Below are positions 48,751-59,113 of a stretch of DNA of 64,000 bases, piece after piece; position 1 is the first letter of the stretch; each line of letters opens with the position of its first letter. The notes below the pieces were generated by a model. It had not been told where the DNA came from and searched no databases. It was given only the letters and a program-made list of their open reading frames with translations. The position numbers were made by a program, and so were the translations under genes. Where the stretch lies: assembly GCA_036785705.1 (NCBI GenBank), contig JAWUZG010000160.1, positions 62,001-126,000 on the forward strand. Direction: 5' to 3'. This DNA comes from Acanthornis magna (taxonomy: Eukaryota; Chordata; Aves; Passeriformes; Acanthizidae).

Positions 48751-48760
48751 ACGAGAGAAG
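48535..48760 (+). other. Conserved gene-end block of Y
   Basis: Matches the blocks following the other genes. No AATAAA is present at the position where Z has one. 48225-48534 is C-rich 3' flank without a gene. Confidence 0.5.
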
Positions 48761-48939
48761 ATAACCAACAGCAGCAGCAACAAGGTTCAGAATCAAAAGG
48801 GTGACAAAAGGAACAATTTCCAGGGAGAGCTCCCCACAAGGAACAAACCCCAGACCCTGCCCCCGGCACGTTTCATCCACCAGGAGGAACCTGGCAGGAC
48901 CCTGGACCTTCATTGCTTTGATGGCCAAAGCAGCCTTCA

Positions 48940-49340
48940 GGAGCCTCTGGATTCTCTTCTCCCCTGTCTCAAAACCCTCCTCTCTGTGCTCCCCCACATC
49001 TTGATGCCACCAAGGCACTGTGGGTGTCCTTTTCCAGGGCAGTCGGGATCAGTCCCTGGCACAGGGTGGGGCTGTGTTTCCAGGTGGTTCCAGGGCCCCT
49101 GGATGCCCCTCCAGGTCAAGGTAAACTGTCCTGCCCTCTGCTGCTAAAGGGATGGGGACAAACGTAATGGCAATGTCCATGGTGGCACCACTTGGCTGCC
49201 TTGGCCTCAGGCTCATTCTGGAGTTCCAGCATTTCCGGCACAGCCACTCTCAGTGGGGCTGGCACTTGGTTCCAGCCCCTACAGTCCCTGTCAGTGGCCA
49301 TTCTCCACTAGATTCATGCTCTGGCCATGTGGGGCCCTTG
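48940..49340 (-). mobile_element. Decayed ERVL-type reverse transcriptase relic
   Basis: Minus-strand reading retains RT-like pieces in different frames (EPEAKAAKW; MDIAITF and PIPLAAE; TWRGIQGPWN). Several frameshifts separate them, so it is a dead fragment. 48790-48940 and 49340-49830 look like flanking ERV or unique sequence, with no gene seen. Confidence 0.5.
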
Positions 49341-49829
49341 AAGGTTCAGCAGCTCCAGCTGAACACTCCCAGCTCTCCAGGTCATGGCTCATCCCAAGGA
49401 TGGGGTTCTGCAATCCCAGTTGGTGCCATGTTGCTGACGGGGCCCTGTTGTGGTGCCCATTGATCCCTGTTGTTCTTGCACCCTCAGCAGCCCCACAGCA
49501 GAAGGGTCCGGGGAGAGCCTAGGCCAGGGATTGAGCTGTGGAATTGCCTCTGTCTCCACAGCAGCTCTGCCAAAGCCCAACGATGCCCTTTGGGCTCCCT
49601 GAAATCCCCACTCTGGTTCCTGCAGCCCCTCGTGCTGCTCCTCCCTCCCTGCGCTCGCTGCCTGCAGGGCTGCTCCTCTCACAGCCTCTGGCTCCTCTTG
49701 GCTGCGGCAATTCCATCTCTGCCATCCCTTGGATTTGCCCTTCCCAGCTCCGGGCCGACCCTGCCCAGCCCCCCCAGCCTGTTCCAGAGCTCCTCCCGGG
49801 TCCTGAGAGCTGTTGGGGGTGTCGCCATG

Positions 49830-50225
49830 GCAACAGTGAGTCCCGACACATGGCGACAGTGACTTCGGACTTGCTGTCACAGTCGGTTTGGACACATCAC
49901 CACTGTTGTTCTCCGCACCCTATGACAGTCCCAGCACTCACAGCGCGATGACAACTGCGACCTGTGCCGAGGCTCTGAGTCCAAGATTCCTCTCCTTACA
50001 TGCTGGCACGTCCCCGGGGTCCCTGGTTCCCCACCACCCCGGCCCCTCTGTTCCAGAGCCTCCCTCCCAGCCCTCCCCTGCTCGCCCAGCTGCGCTCCCT
50101 GCCAGCCCCAGGGCCGGGACCGGCGGAGGCTCCAGAGCAGCTCCAGGGATCAGAAACTGTTCAGGGAGGGCCGGGTACGAGGCTTTGGGCACCGGGGAGC
50201 ACCGGGCAGGGCTGGAGCCGGCAGT
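49830..50225. repeat. Decayed relative of the CpG island at 58 kb
   Basis: Aligns with 57990-58330 (for example GGGACCGGCGGAGGCTCC and GCTTTGGGCACCGGGG) but with many CpG sites changed to TG or CA. No coding function seen. 50226-50432 holds nothing I can name. Confidence 0.5.
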
Positions 50226-50432
50226 GGGGTGAGGGCACTGTGGGGAATGGCGGTGTCTGGCATAGGAACCCCCAACACTTTCTTACCCCAGGCATCCAAG
50301 GCCAGCCTGAGCTGTTGGTCCTGGCAGGATTTGTTTCGGAGAAATCCATGGACATTGGCAATTTCAGGAGGGAAGAAGCAACTTTTGGCAGCAGGCACCT
50401 GGCCTCGAAGGATGGCTCTTTCCCACCGGAAA

Positions 50433-51230
50433 GTGTCCTGGTTTAAAAGAGAAATGTCGGCTGAAGGCAGGAACCTTCCTGGATTAGAAGAAAGAGCCCT
50501 CCCTCAAAATTATCATAAATTTGAAATTGTGGAGCTCTCAGGCAGAAGTGTAGAAAAAGGAATAAGAGTTCTTTCCTAGAAAATAAATAGAACAGAACAG
50601 AACAGAAACAGCAAGAAAAAAATGAAAGCTTTCAACCTGCTCAGTGCTATTTTTTCCCCTTTGGTATGGTTATGACCACAGCTGGCAGGAAGCTGTGGAG
50701 GCGTCAGCAGGCAAAGGCTGCAGGGACTCACTCGAAGCTGTCAGGGAGGGTTATAATGAGAGCTCGGAACTTGCCCGGGTGGTAACAACTGGCGCCGGCA
50801 CGGCAGGGACAGAAGGGGGTGCTCCCCTGCAAACCCACGCGGGCCGTGTCCGGTCTCGGCACTGGACGTAGCCCCAGTCGGAGTCAGCGGGGCCGGCCGG
50901 GATCCTCTCGCCAGCAGCGGGCACAGGCAGGGCACAGGCAGAACTCGATGGCGGCGCTGAGCTCTGGCACTTTCGAAAGCCCAGGGCGAGAGCGCACGGC
51001 TCCCGGCACCGACACCAAGGACAGCTCCCGCTCCCAGAGCGCCACACAGCACCAGCAGCTCAAACTGTCCAGCCCCTATGGCCCTCCCCTCGCCAAACGA
51101 TTCCCTTGGTGTGTGAGGCTCTCAGCCACGCCTTTTGTGTGTGCTCACTTGCTGCTCTCCATCATAGACTCACCCCTTCCTCCTGCCAGCGTCTCCAACA
51201 TGATCACGGGAAGAAACTCACTGAGAAGCC
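50433..51230. mobile_element. ERV LTR-like element related to family A
   Basis: Begins TGTCCTGGTTTAAAAGAGAA and shares the start layout of 11771 (CAGGAACCTTCCTGGAT, TTTGAAATT, CTCAGGCA, GTTCTTTCCTA), then a GC-rich middle with different sequence. The right end is approximate. Confidence 0.5.
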
Positions 51231-51276
51231 TAAACCCATAACAAGGACCACAGAGAGGACACAGAGAGTTGGGATG

Positions 51277-51909
51277 TGTGCTGGGGTGACATAATGATAA
51301 TCCTGTATTCTCTGTCATTTGCATGTATGCCTAGGAATGTGGTCCTGTAGCTTTAACTGAGTTCAGCAGCCGGGAGAAGCTCTGCCAGCGCGGGAGGTTT
51401 TGAAACTCTGCCCCGGCTGTTCCAGGGAAGCGTGAGAGAGGAAGGGACATTCCAGAGTCAGGCTGCTGCTACGGCTGTGGCTGCTGCTACTGTTGTGGCT
51501 GCTGCTTGGGCATTTTTCCTCCCTGGGATTTCTTTTTTCTTCGTTTTTCTGGACTTTTTCCTCGACTTGCTTTCTCATCCAAGAACCTGAGGAATCCCCG
51601 GAGGACAGCGGACGAGAATCCTCCAGGGAGGTGCCGGAGCAACTCCACCGCCCGCCCCCCACCCCCGGGGACCATGGAAAGAGGAAGCTATGCCTGAGAA
51701 AAAGGACAGTAGAGTTCATCAACTGTTTACTCAGGTTAAATAAATCCTTTTCCCCTTTCCCCTTCCCCCGTGCCTTGCAGGGCACCCGGCATGTTCTGTT
51801 AATTAAACAGGATTTTTTCACTTTCATCCGAGATACGCTGTTGTTGTGGGGGAGGGGGTGCCAGAAACCTTTGCTGTGGGGGAGGCAGCTATTGAGAGCG
51901 CTTTCCACC
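51277..51909 (+). mobile_element. Solo ERV LTR (family C)
   Basis: Starts TGTGCTGGGGTGACATAATG. AATAAA at 51739-51744 is followed by a pyrimidine-rich tail. A CTG/CTA-rich stretch lies at about 51462-51510. Layout fits a plus-strand solo LTR; the ends are approximate. 51910-52109 has no recognised feature. Confidence 0.5.
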
Positions 51910-52109
51910 TAGGAAATTGGTCTCTAATCCGAGACAGGATGGAAACCCCACCTGTGCCCTGGCAGCACAGTGACAGGAGCTGAGAGGAACAACAACCACT
52001 GCGGGAAATTCTTCAAGGATAGATCTGCTCCGGTCTCCCATGGGCAAGTCCTCAGTCAGAACAGGAGGGATGATGTCACTTCCCACCCTCTGGAAGAGAC
52101 CTCCAGGTC

Positions 52110-53891
52110 AAATCGTTCTTCTCTCTGCCCTTTGGGATCTTTGACTTTTGTGCCTCCACTGGAAAGGGGAGGGTCAGCAGCCCCTGGTTTTTAGTGGCAG
52201 CCCAGAATTGGAGAATCCCATTGCTAAAGCCCAAGAGAGCTGAACAAAGAAATACCATTTCTGCCAGTTTAATCAAAAACCTGCATTGTGCTCTCAAATC
52301 AGGGGTCCTGTGCCTTTCTGGCACTGGGAGGAGGAATGGGAAGCCACTGGGATGATGGGGGTACAGAGAGGGGGAATGGGGAGCCCCTGGATTTTCTGGG
52401 AGCAATAGGGCGGTGCTGGGAAGAGGAGTAAGGAGCCCCTGGTGTTACTGGGAGCACTGGGAGGGGAGTGGGGAGTGCCTGGGGGTACAGGAAGGGGGAC
52501 AGGGAAACGCTCGTGGTGCTTGGAGTGGGGAATGGGGAGCACTGTGTGCCCTGTGCAGCACTGCCCGACTTGTGACCACCTCCCGAATGGGATGGGCAAC
52601 CACAGGAGCTGTGGAGGGGAAACCCCAGTGCCCCCAGTGCCCCCAGTGGCCCCAGTGCCGCCCACTTCCCAGAGTGTCACAACTTCCGTTGTAGATCTTC
52701 GTAGATGTCACTGGGATCCCACGGTTGCCCATTTGGCCCCAGCAGCTGCATGTAGGTCACCTGGGGATCTTCCACCGGGAGGGTTGTGGTCTCCGGGGGG
52801 GCCCTGTGGGGATAAGAGGGTGTGTGGGAGGGGATGGGAGGTCCTGGGGATTTGGGTGAAGGGGGGTCGTGGCTGGAGCCCCCCACTCACCTGTCCTGGT
52901 GCTTCCTTTTGGCTGTAAAGGAAAGAGGTGGGGGTGACTGTGGGGTGCCTGGGGCCCTGACCCTGCACAGGAATCCTGAACCCCCATAGGACCCACAAAT
53001 CCCTCCAGGACACCCGGGCATCCCTGAAGCCCCCCAGAAACTCTGAACCACCCCAGTGCCCCCAGATCACTCAGCCCCGAGAGCTCCAAGCCTGGCAGGG
53101 AGGAGGAACCTCCAAAGTCCCCCAGGATCCCTGAAAGAACCCCCAACATCCCTGCACGACCCTCCAACACCTCCCTGAACTCCACAGAAGCCCGAGAAAC
53201 CTCACTGGGGGTTCAGCCCCTCTCACGTCAGGGCTGTGGGTGCTGCCTTATTGTCCCCCCACTCTGGGGGTCTTCCCACCACTCCCCACAACCCCTGTCC
53301 CCCATTGTCACCCACCCATGCGGTGCCACCGGTGCCAGGCCATGATGACAGCCACGAGCAGGACCAGGAACAACAGGGACCCAATGACCCCTACAATCAC
53401 TCCTGGGGACAGAGTGGGACACACTGGGGTCACCTGTCACCCCAGGGATCCTGAAATCCCTGATGACCCCAGGTGATCCCTCCTGTGCCCTGTTCCCTCT
53501 GTGTCCCTCTATGCCAGGGGCAGAGGGGAACAAACCAGGGACACCTATGACCCAGGGGTCCTGCACCCCCAAAAGTGACCCTGTGTGACCTCACCTGTGC
53601 TCCTGGATCTCTGTTGTGTCACCTCCAGGGCAAGCTCTGGGCTGAGCGCCTGGAACACGCGGTGCCCATCCGGCTGGTTGGTGGCCATGCACTGGTAGGT
53701 GCCCGAATGTCCCACATTAATGTCCCCAAGCTCCAGGAGGGGACCATGGGCAACCTCCTGCCTGTCATGTAGCCAGGTGAAGGTGACAGGTGCTGAGCCC
53801 ACCTGCACCGAGCAGCGCAGGGTCATGGGGTCACCTGGGTGCACCTGGTGTGCCGGGGGGCCAGGGGTGATGGTGGCATTGGCCACGGGCA
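52110..53891. repeat. Right arm of Y/W inverted repeat
   Basis: Counterpart of 46935-48750. Paired coordinates sum to about 100,820 across the tail and 3' flank. It includes the W gene-end block (52110-52320, minus strand). Confidence 0.75.
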
Positions 53892-55509
53892 CTGCGGGGA
53901 CAGAGATGGGGCTGAGGCTGGGGGAGGGGCTGGCACCCGCTGTGTGGGATTGGTGGAATGGGGCGTGCTGTGGGTGGGTGAGGTCACCCCAATGGTCCCA
54001 TTCCCCCAGGATGTCGACATTCAGTGGGAGGCTCTCAGCCACACTGTCCCTGTCGCTGGCCCGGCACTGGTAGTGCCCACTGTCCTTGTCCCCAATGTGG
54101 CTCAGCTCCAGGCTGGGGCCAGTGCCCAGCAGTGCCCCTGAGCCACCTCGATGCCAGGAGAAGGACAGGGGACCTGTCCCCGTGGCCACGGTGCAGTTCA
54201 GCACCAGGCAGTCACCCAGTGCCACCTGTCCCCTGGGGGCTGTGCTGACAGGGACACCCCTGAGAGTGGGACCCCTGCAGGGGGAGATGGGTGCGATGGG
54301 AGACATGGGAGCAAGGAGGAACAGGGGGAGAGACAGGAGGGGTCTTAGGAGTGGAGGGGAGGTGACCCCAGTGAAGGAGAATGGGACACAGGGAGGGATG
54401 GAGGCACCTGGGGACAATGGAGGGAGCACAGGCACGGGTGAGGTGACCCAGGCAGTGATGGGGGACAAGAGGAGGGACAGAGGAGCCTCAGGGAGGATGT
54501 GGGGGCTCAGAGAGGTGGGTGGGGGCGCATCCGGGAGGGACTGAGGGCACCTGGGGATGGATGGGAGGGCCCAGGTAGGGAAGGGAGAGCAGAGGATGAT
54601 GCTGAGATCTGGGGAGGGGTGTGGGATGCTGGGGGGATGGGGGACCTGGAGAGGGATGGGGGACCTGGAGAGGGTCCTGGGAATTCGTGGGTAACTCAGG
54701 GAGGGATGAAGGACCCAGGCAGTGATGGGGGAACCCTCAGTGGCTGTCAGGGTTCCCCGTCCCCATTCCCACACTCACCATGCACTGTCACTGTCACTGG
54801 TGCCCACTCCCTCCACTGTGGCAGTGTAGACTTCACCCAGCCCTTGCAGCGGTAGCGGCCACCGTGGTGCAGCTGCAGGGGGGACAGGGACAGCTCGGTC
54901 CCATTGAGGCACCCCTCCAGATGCTTCCCATCACTATAAAATCACACCCCAGTGACCGATTTGTCCTGCCTGACTCGGCAGCGCAGTGTCACCGTGTCCC
55001 CTTTCACCAGTGCCCATGCCGGCACCTGCAGCACCAGCCGGTCTGTGGGACAGGGGGAACATGTCCCACCGGGGGGCTCTGGGGGCACTGAGGGGTGCAA
55101 AGCCACCCAGGGAGTGAAGGCACCAAGAACCTTGGGGAGGACAGCCATCCCCATCCCCCCTCACCATTTAGGACGCTCACATTGGGGCTGAGCCCAGTGC
55201 CAGCTCTCTCACACTGGTAGGTGCCTCCCTCAGTGACAATGAAGTGGTCCCGTTCCTCCTGCCACCAGAGCTGCCCGTCCTTGTACCAGGTGGTGGTACC
55301 AGTGGTCTCTCAGCCCCCGCAGGTCAGTGTCACCTGGTCCCACAGCACCGCTGGCGTCCAGGGGGGCTCCACGAGGAGCTGGGAGGTCTGGGCACCTGCA
55401 GGTGACAGGGGACACCAGCCTTGCAGGGCCACCACAGGGCTGGGGACAGCAGGGCAGGGACATGGCATCCCCCCATGGACTCACCAGCGAGGCCGAGGTT
55501 CTGGGCTGG

Positions 55510-55548
55510 AAGGGAGAAGGGAGAAGGGAGAAGGAAGAAGGGAGAAGG
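55510..55548. repeat. GGGAGAA tandem tract in W intron 1
   Basis: About five copies of a 7-bp purine unit. On the W strand it is a pyrimidine tract directly before the S2 acceptor. Confidence 0.85.
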
Positions 55549-55780
55549 CCTGGGTGGGGGTGGCAGTGTGGGAACAGTGGCACCTGGGGGACGAGGTGGG
55601 GAGGCTATCCCCAAACTGTCCCCTCGGGGACACCAGTTCTTGTGGGAAAATGCCCAGGGATGGTCCCCAACAGGTGTGGAGAGGCCGTGGGACATGTCTG
55701 AGTCACAGCTGCCCATGCACCACATCTGTGTGACAGGGACACCTGAGGGATTGGGACACTGCAACCACTTCAGGTTGAGG

Positions 55781-55902
55781 CAGGACATGGGGACACTGTG
55801 GACACCCTGGGCATGAGGACACCACAGCTACCCTGTTCTGGCAGGACATGGGGACACTGTGGACACCCTGGGCATGAGGACACCACAGCTACCCTGTTCT
55901 GG
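55781..55902. repeat. 61-bp direct tandem repeat in W intron 1
   Basis: Two perfect adjacent copies (55781-55841 and 55842-55902) of a GGACACTGTGGACACCCTGG-containing unit. Other paralogues have a single related copy in intron 1. Confidence 0.9.
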
Positions 55903-56287
55903 CACATGTTACCCTTGTCAACCCCACAGCACCTGTCCCCACGGCCCATCTCCACAGTGCTTCTCCCCACAGCCCTGTCCCTGCATCCCTGTGTCCCCCT
56001 GTTCCTGTCCCCAAAGCCACCCCACCTCTCCAGTCAAACCAGCTTCCCTCCCCATGGAATGGCTCTGCTCGCATTGGGGACTTCAGGGGACCCAGCAGCC
56101 CCCCTGTGCCCCCTCCACACCACTCTCTGCCTCACCGGGGCCCACCCCGGGGTGTCAGGCCCGTGCCCGGGGCACTCATCCCACAGGAGCAGTGCCACCT
56201 TCCCGGCCATCCCACTGTCCCCGGCCATCCGGGCTGGCTGTCACACCCTGCCGGGGCCACTTGCTCCCTGGGTTGTGGCTCTTTGGT

Positions 56288-56303
56288 AAAAGGGGAAGGA
56301 AAC
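56288..56303 (-). promoter_or_regulatory. PU.1/ETS-like site upstream of W
   Basis: AAAAGGGGAAGGAAAC, about 60-75 bp before the start codon. Confidence 0.45.
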
Positions 56304-57189
56304 AAGGTGACATCTAGTACCCACATGTTGGTGGCCCTTGGTGGGGGCACGGTGGGGAGAGGCTGTGGACAGGCTGGGGCCCGGGTGGGGACATCCTGGC
56401 GACATGCTGAGGACATGCTTGGGACGTGGTGCTTGCAGGCTTGGGAAAAAGAGGCACCTGGTGGGACAGGCAAGGCCCAGGGGTGGGGGGCTCAGGGGGT
56501 GTGCAGAACCAAGGATGGATGTCCAGGGAAATGGGGTCCAGGAATGGGGGTCCTGAGGAGGCAGGTCTCAGAGGAGGGGGGTTCCATGGCCATGGGGATC
56601 CCCATGTGTGGGATCCCCTCCAGGGATTTGGAGCCATGGGATGCAGGTCCTGGGGCCGGGAGGTCCTGGGAGAATGTGAGGCCCATGGGATGAGATCAAG
56701 CAGAGCAGGGTCCTGGGAAGTGGGGGTCCTTGGGTGGGGGTCCCGGGGAGGAGGATATGAGGAATGGCAGTCCCATGGCTGCGTTCCCAGGGGAATGCGT
56801 TCCCAGGGACAGGGAGTGGCTGCGTGGGCACGTGGGTCACAGCTCCTTCCCATGGTGCCTGAGATATCAGATGTGAGCCGGGGTGCAGTGGGGCCCTCTG
56901 AGGTGCTCTTGGTTTGGGGGGGCATGACAGGGGGGCCAGGGGGCTCCAGGGCTGTGTCCCCAACTCACCCAGGGGCTTTTTTCAACTCTATTTCCATTTT
57001 TTTCCATCTTTGTCTCACTTGCGCACCACGCCCAATTGCTGGCTCAGCGATGCTGGGGGGCTCTTGAGCAGGGAACAGGTTGGGGGGACCCGCGGGAGGG
57101 GAAAAGGGGGACTGGGGGGGTGCAGGGAGGGGTGGAGGGCTGTGGGGGGGCTGTGCAGGATGGGGGTGTATGGCAGTGCCCCCCAACAC

Positions 57190-57205
57190 TTTCACTTTCA
57201 CTTCC
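57190..57205 (-). promoter_or_regulatory. IRF/ISRE-like box upstream of W
   Basis: Minus strand GGAAGTGAAAGTGAAA, 962 bp before the start codon. It has a GTGAAAGTGAAA form rather than GAGAAAGTGAAA. 56304-57189 is upstream sequence shared with the other copies and has no gene. Confidence 0.5.
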
Positions 57206-57409
57206 ATGCAGCAGAAAGAAGAGGCCGTTTGTGCTGAGAGTCAGACAGGGGGGTGGTACTGTCCTGGGGGGGTCCATGTTCTGGGGGTGACACAAGCAAG
57301 GGAAATCCACTCCAGGGAGTGACATACCCTGGAGGAGAGTGTCCTGTCATGGGGGATGGCAGTTCCAGAGGGGTCCCTGTCCCAGGGTTGGTACATCCTG
57401 GGAACCCCT

Positions 57410-57955
57410 GTCCATCCAAGGCTGGGGCCCAGCCATGGCACAGCCCCACTGCCCACGGATGGCCATTGGCCAGCCCTGCTCTGGCCAGCCCCAGGGGACA
57501 GCCAGGACCTGAGGCTCCCAGCCACCCCCTTGGCTTTGATTCTCACAGCTTTAGAGCTGCTCCAAAGTGAGAATTGTGTGGGGGAAAAAGGGCTGGCTGT
57601 GGTTTGCTCAGCCCTGCAAGAAGCACAAAAACCAATGGGAGCCCAAGCAGTGGCTCTGCGAGGGCCTGTGATGGTTTTGAGAGCAGGGCTGGGTGGAAAC
57701 CCCCCCTGCAGGGGCAGCTGTGAGGGAAGCAGTCCGGAAATGCAGCAATTGATCATTTTGTCCCTCTGGCCAAGGGACTGAGCGAGCCCCAAAACTCCTG
57801 CAAAGACAACAATCTGCTCAGCAACCTGACCTGGACCCTCCTCCTTCCTGTACAAAACCTGCAGCCCTTTGGAATCTCCCAGAAAGAATGTTTGTTTTCT
57901 GGCAGTGGCTGCCAATGAGAGGGAAAAGTGTGGAAATATCGAGCAGTGGCCCTGC
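57410..57955 (-). repeat. Module U copy upstream of W
   Basis: Same orientation relative to the gene as all other U copies. In gene sense the open frame continues from the CpG island on its upstream side through the whole module (a 413-codon frame, 57241-58482). Confidence 0.6.
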
Positions 57956-58560
57956 CTCGCGGCCATGCTGGGGCTGGGGTTGACCCCGGCTGGACGGCGA
58001 CAGTGACTCCGGACACGCTGTGGCAGCCGCTCCGGACACATCGCCACCGTCGGTGCCGCAGCCCGCGACAGTCCCGGCACTCGCAGCGCCATGGCAGCGC
58101 CACCTGCCACGGTGACCAAACCCAAGACTCCGCTCCCGCAGGCCCGGGGGCTCCTCCCGGGGGTCCCCGGTTCCCCCCACCCTCCCGGTGCCTCCCTCCT
58201 GTTCCCCCCGCCCGCCCCAGGCCCGGGCCCGGCGGAGGCTCCGGAGCAGCTCCGGGGCTCAGACGCCGCTCGGGGAGCGCCGGCTGCGGGGCTTTGGGCA
58301 CCGGGGGGCACCGGGCAGGGCTGCGGGGGGGCTGGGCTGGGCTCGGGGCACTCCCCAGGCCGCCCCCGGCTCCGTGCCGGGGCTCTCGGGGCTCTCGTGG
58401 CGCTGCCGCTGCTGCCGGGCTCCAGCTCGGCCCGAGGGGCTCGGCAGCTGCGGGATCGGTGCCCGTGGGGACGGGGCGGCACCGCCGCAGCTCCCCGAGC
58501 CCCGGGCCGGTGTCACCGAGCGGCGACAAACAGCGAGAGGCAGCTCCTTGCCCTCTGCGG
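57950..58560. promoter_or_regulatory. CpG island between W and V
   Basis: Dense, largely unmutated CpGs (GCGGCC, CCGGGCCCGGCGGAGG, GCGCCGGCTGCGGGG). It is the only such stretch in the window. It sits directly upstream of module U of W in W gene sense, and downstream of the V gene end. It could be a distal promoter for W or an unannotated transcript start; no exon is identified. Confidence 0.55.
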
Positions 58561-58564
58561 GGGC

Positions 58565-58715
58565 GGCTGCGAGGGAACCAGGCCGAAAATGCCCCCATTG
58601 TTCATTTTGTCACTGTCCCCAAGGCACTGATAGAGCCCCAAAAATCCTGCAAATCCCACAAGGATCTGCTCAACGACCGCACCTGGACCCTCCTCCTTCC
58701 CGAGCTGAACACACA
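58565..58715 (-). repeat. Partial module U copy after V
   Basis: Matches about 150 bp of module U (GTTCATTTTGTCACTGTCCC, GAGCCCCAAAA, CTGGACCCTCCTCCTTCC). It lies between the CpG island and the V gene-end block (58735-58810). Confidence 0.55.
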
Positions 58716-59113
58716 GAGCCGAACAAACCAATCCCGTTTTTTCCCGCTTTAATCAAAAAGCTGCAGTTTGGGTCCAATAAATGGGAAAAGGGTCCTGTGT
58801 CCCCCTGGCAGTGGGCGGGGGAATGGGGAGCCCCTGGGGGTACTGGGAGCCCTGGGAGCACTGGAACGGGGAGCTCTGGCCGGCCTGGGCAGCCCCATAT
58901 GGGACCCCCCACTCGGGGCCACTCCCCATCCAAGGTGGGCAACCACAGGAGGGGGGAGGGTGGGGGGAATACCCACGGGGGTGCCCACGGGGGGGGACGT
59001 TCAGTGCCTCCCTGTTCCTCCCAGTGTCCCCATTGTCCCCAGTGTCCCCAGTCTCCCCAGCGTCACAGCACGTTGCCGTAGATGTCACTGGGGTCCCGCT
59101 GTCGCCCCTGGGG

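Larger units (their letters stand above)
52677..56228 (-). pseudogene. FCRL-like copy W with ITAM tail, lacks D3, multiply disrupted
   Basis: Exons (minus): S1 56180-56228, S2 55485-55505, D1 55165-55395, D2 54779-55042, no D3, D4 54006-54274, D5 53595-53891, TM 53316-53402, tail 52891-52912 and 52677-52803. Lesions: the S1 donor is ATGAGT instead of GTGAGT; D1 stop TGA at 55310-55312; D2 stop TGA at 54942-54944 (AGA to TGA); D4 has a 1-bp loss and no GT donor. The intron after D2 starts with sequence that follows D3 in the other genes, so D3 was removed by a deletion between the two donors. D5, TM (VGVIGSLLFLVLLVAVIMAW) and the tail are intact. The tail contains VTYMQL and DIYEDL 13 residues apart, an FCGR2A-like ITAM. 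Most likely a pseudogene that preserves a clean tail module. Confidence 0.85.

Noticed and set aside
53545..54774. 409-codon minus-strand open frame in W
   Set aside because: It reads D4 and D5 of W together with their introns. The real signal is the two Ig exons, which are annotated in W.
57241..58482. 413-codon minus-strand open frame
   Set aside because: It spans the CpG island and module U. The island part is Pro/Arg/Gly-rich as expected for any frame in such DNA, and no domain is recognisable.
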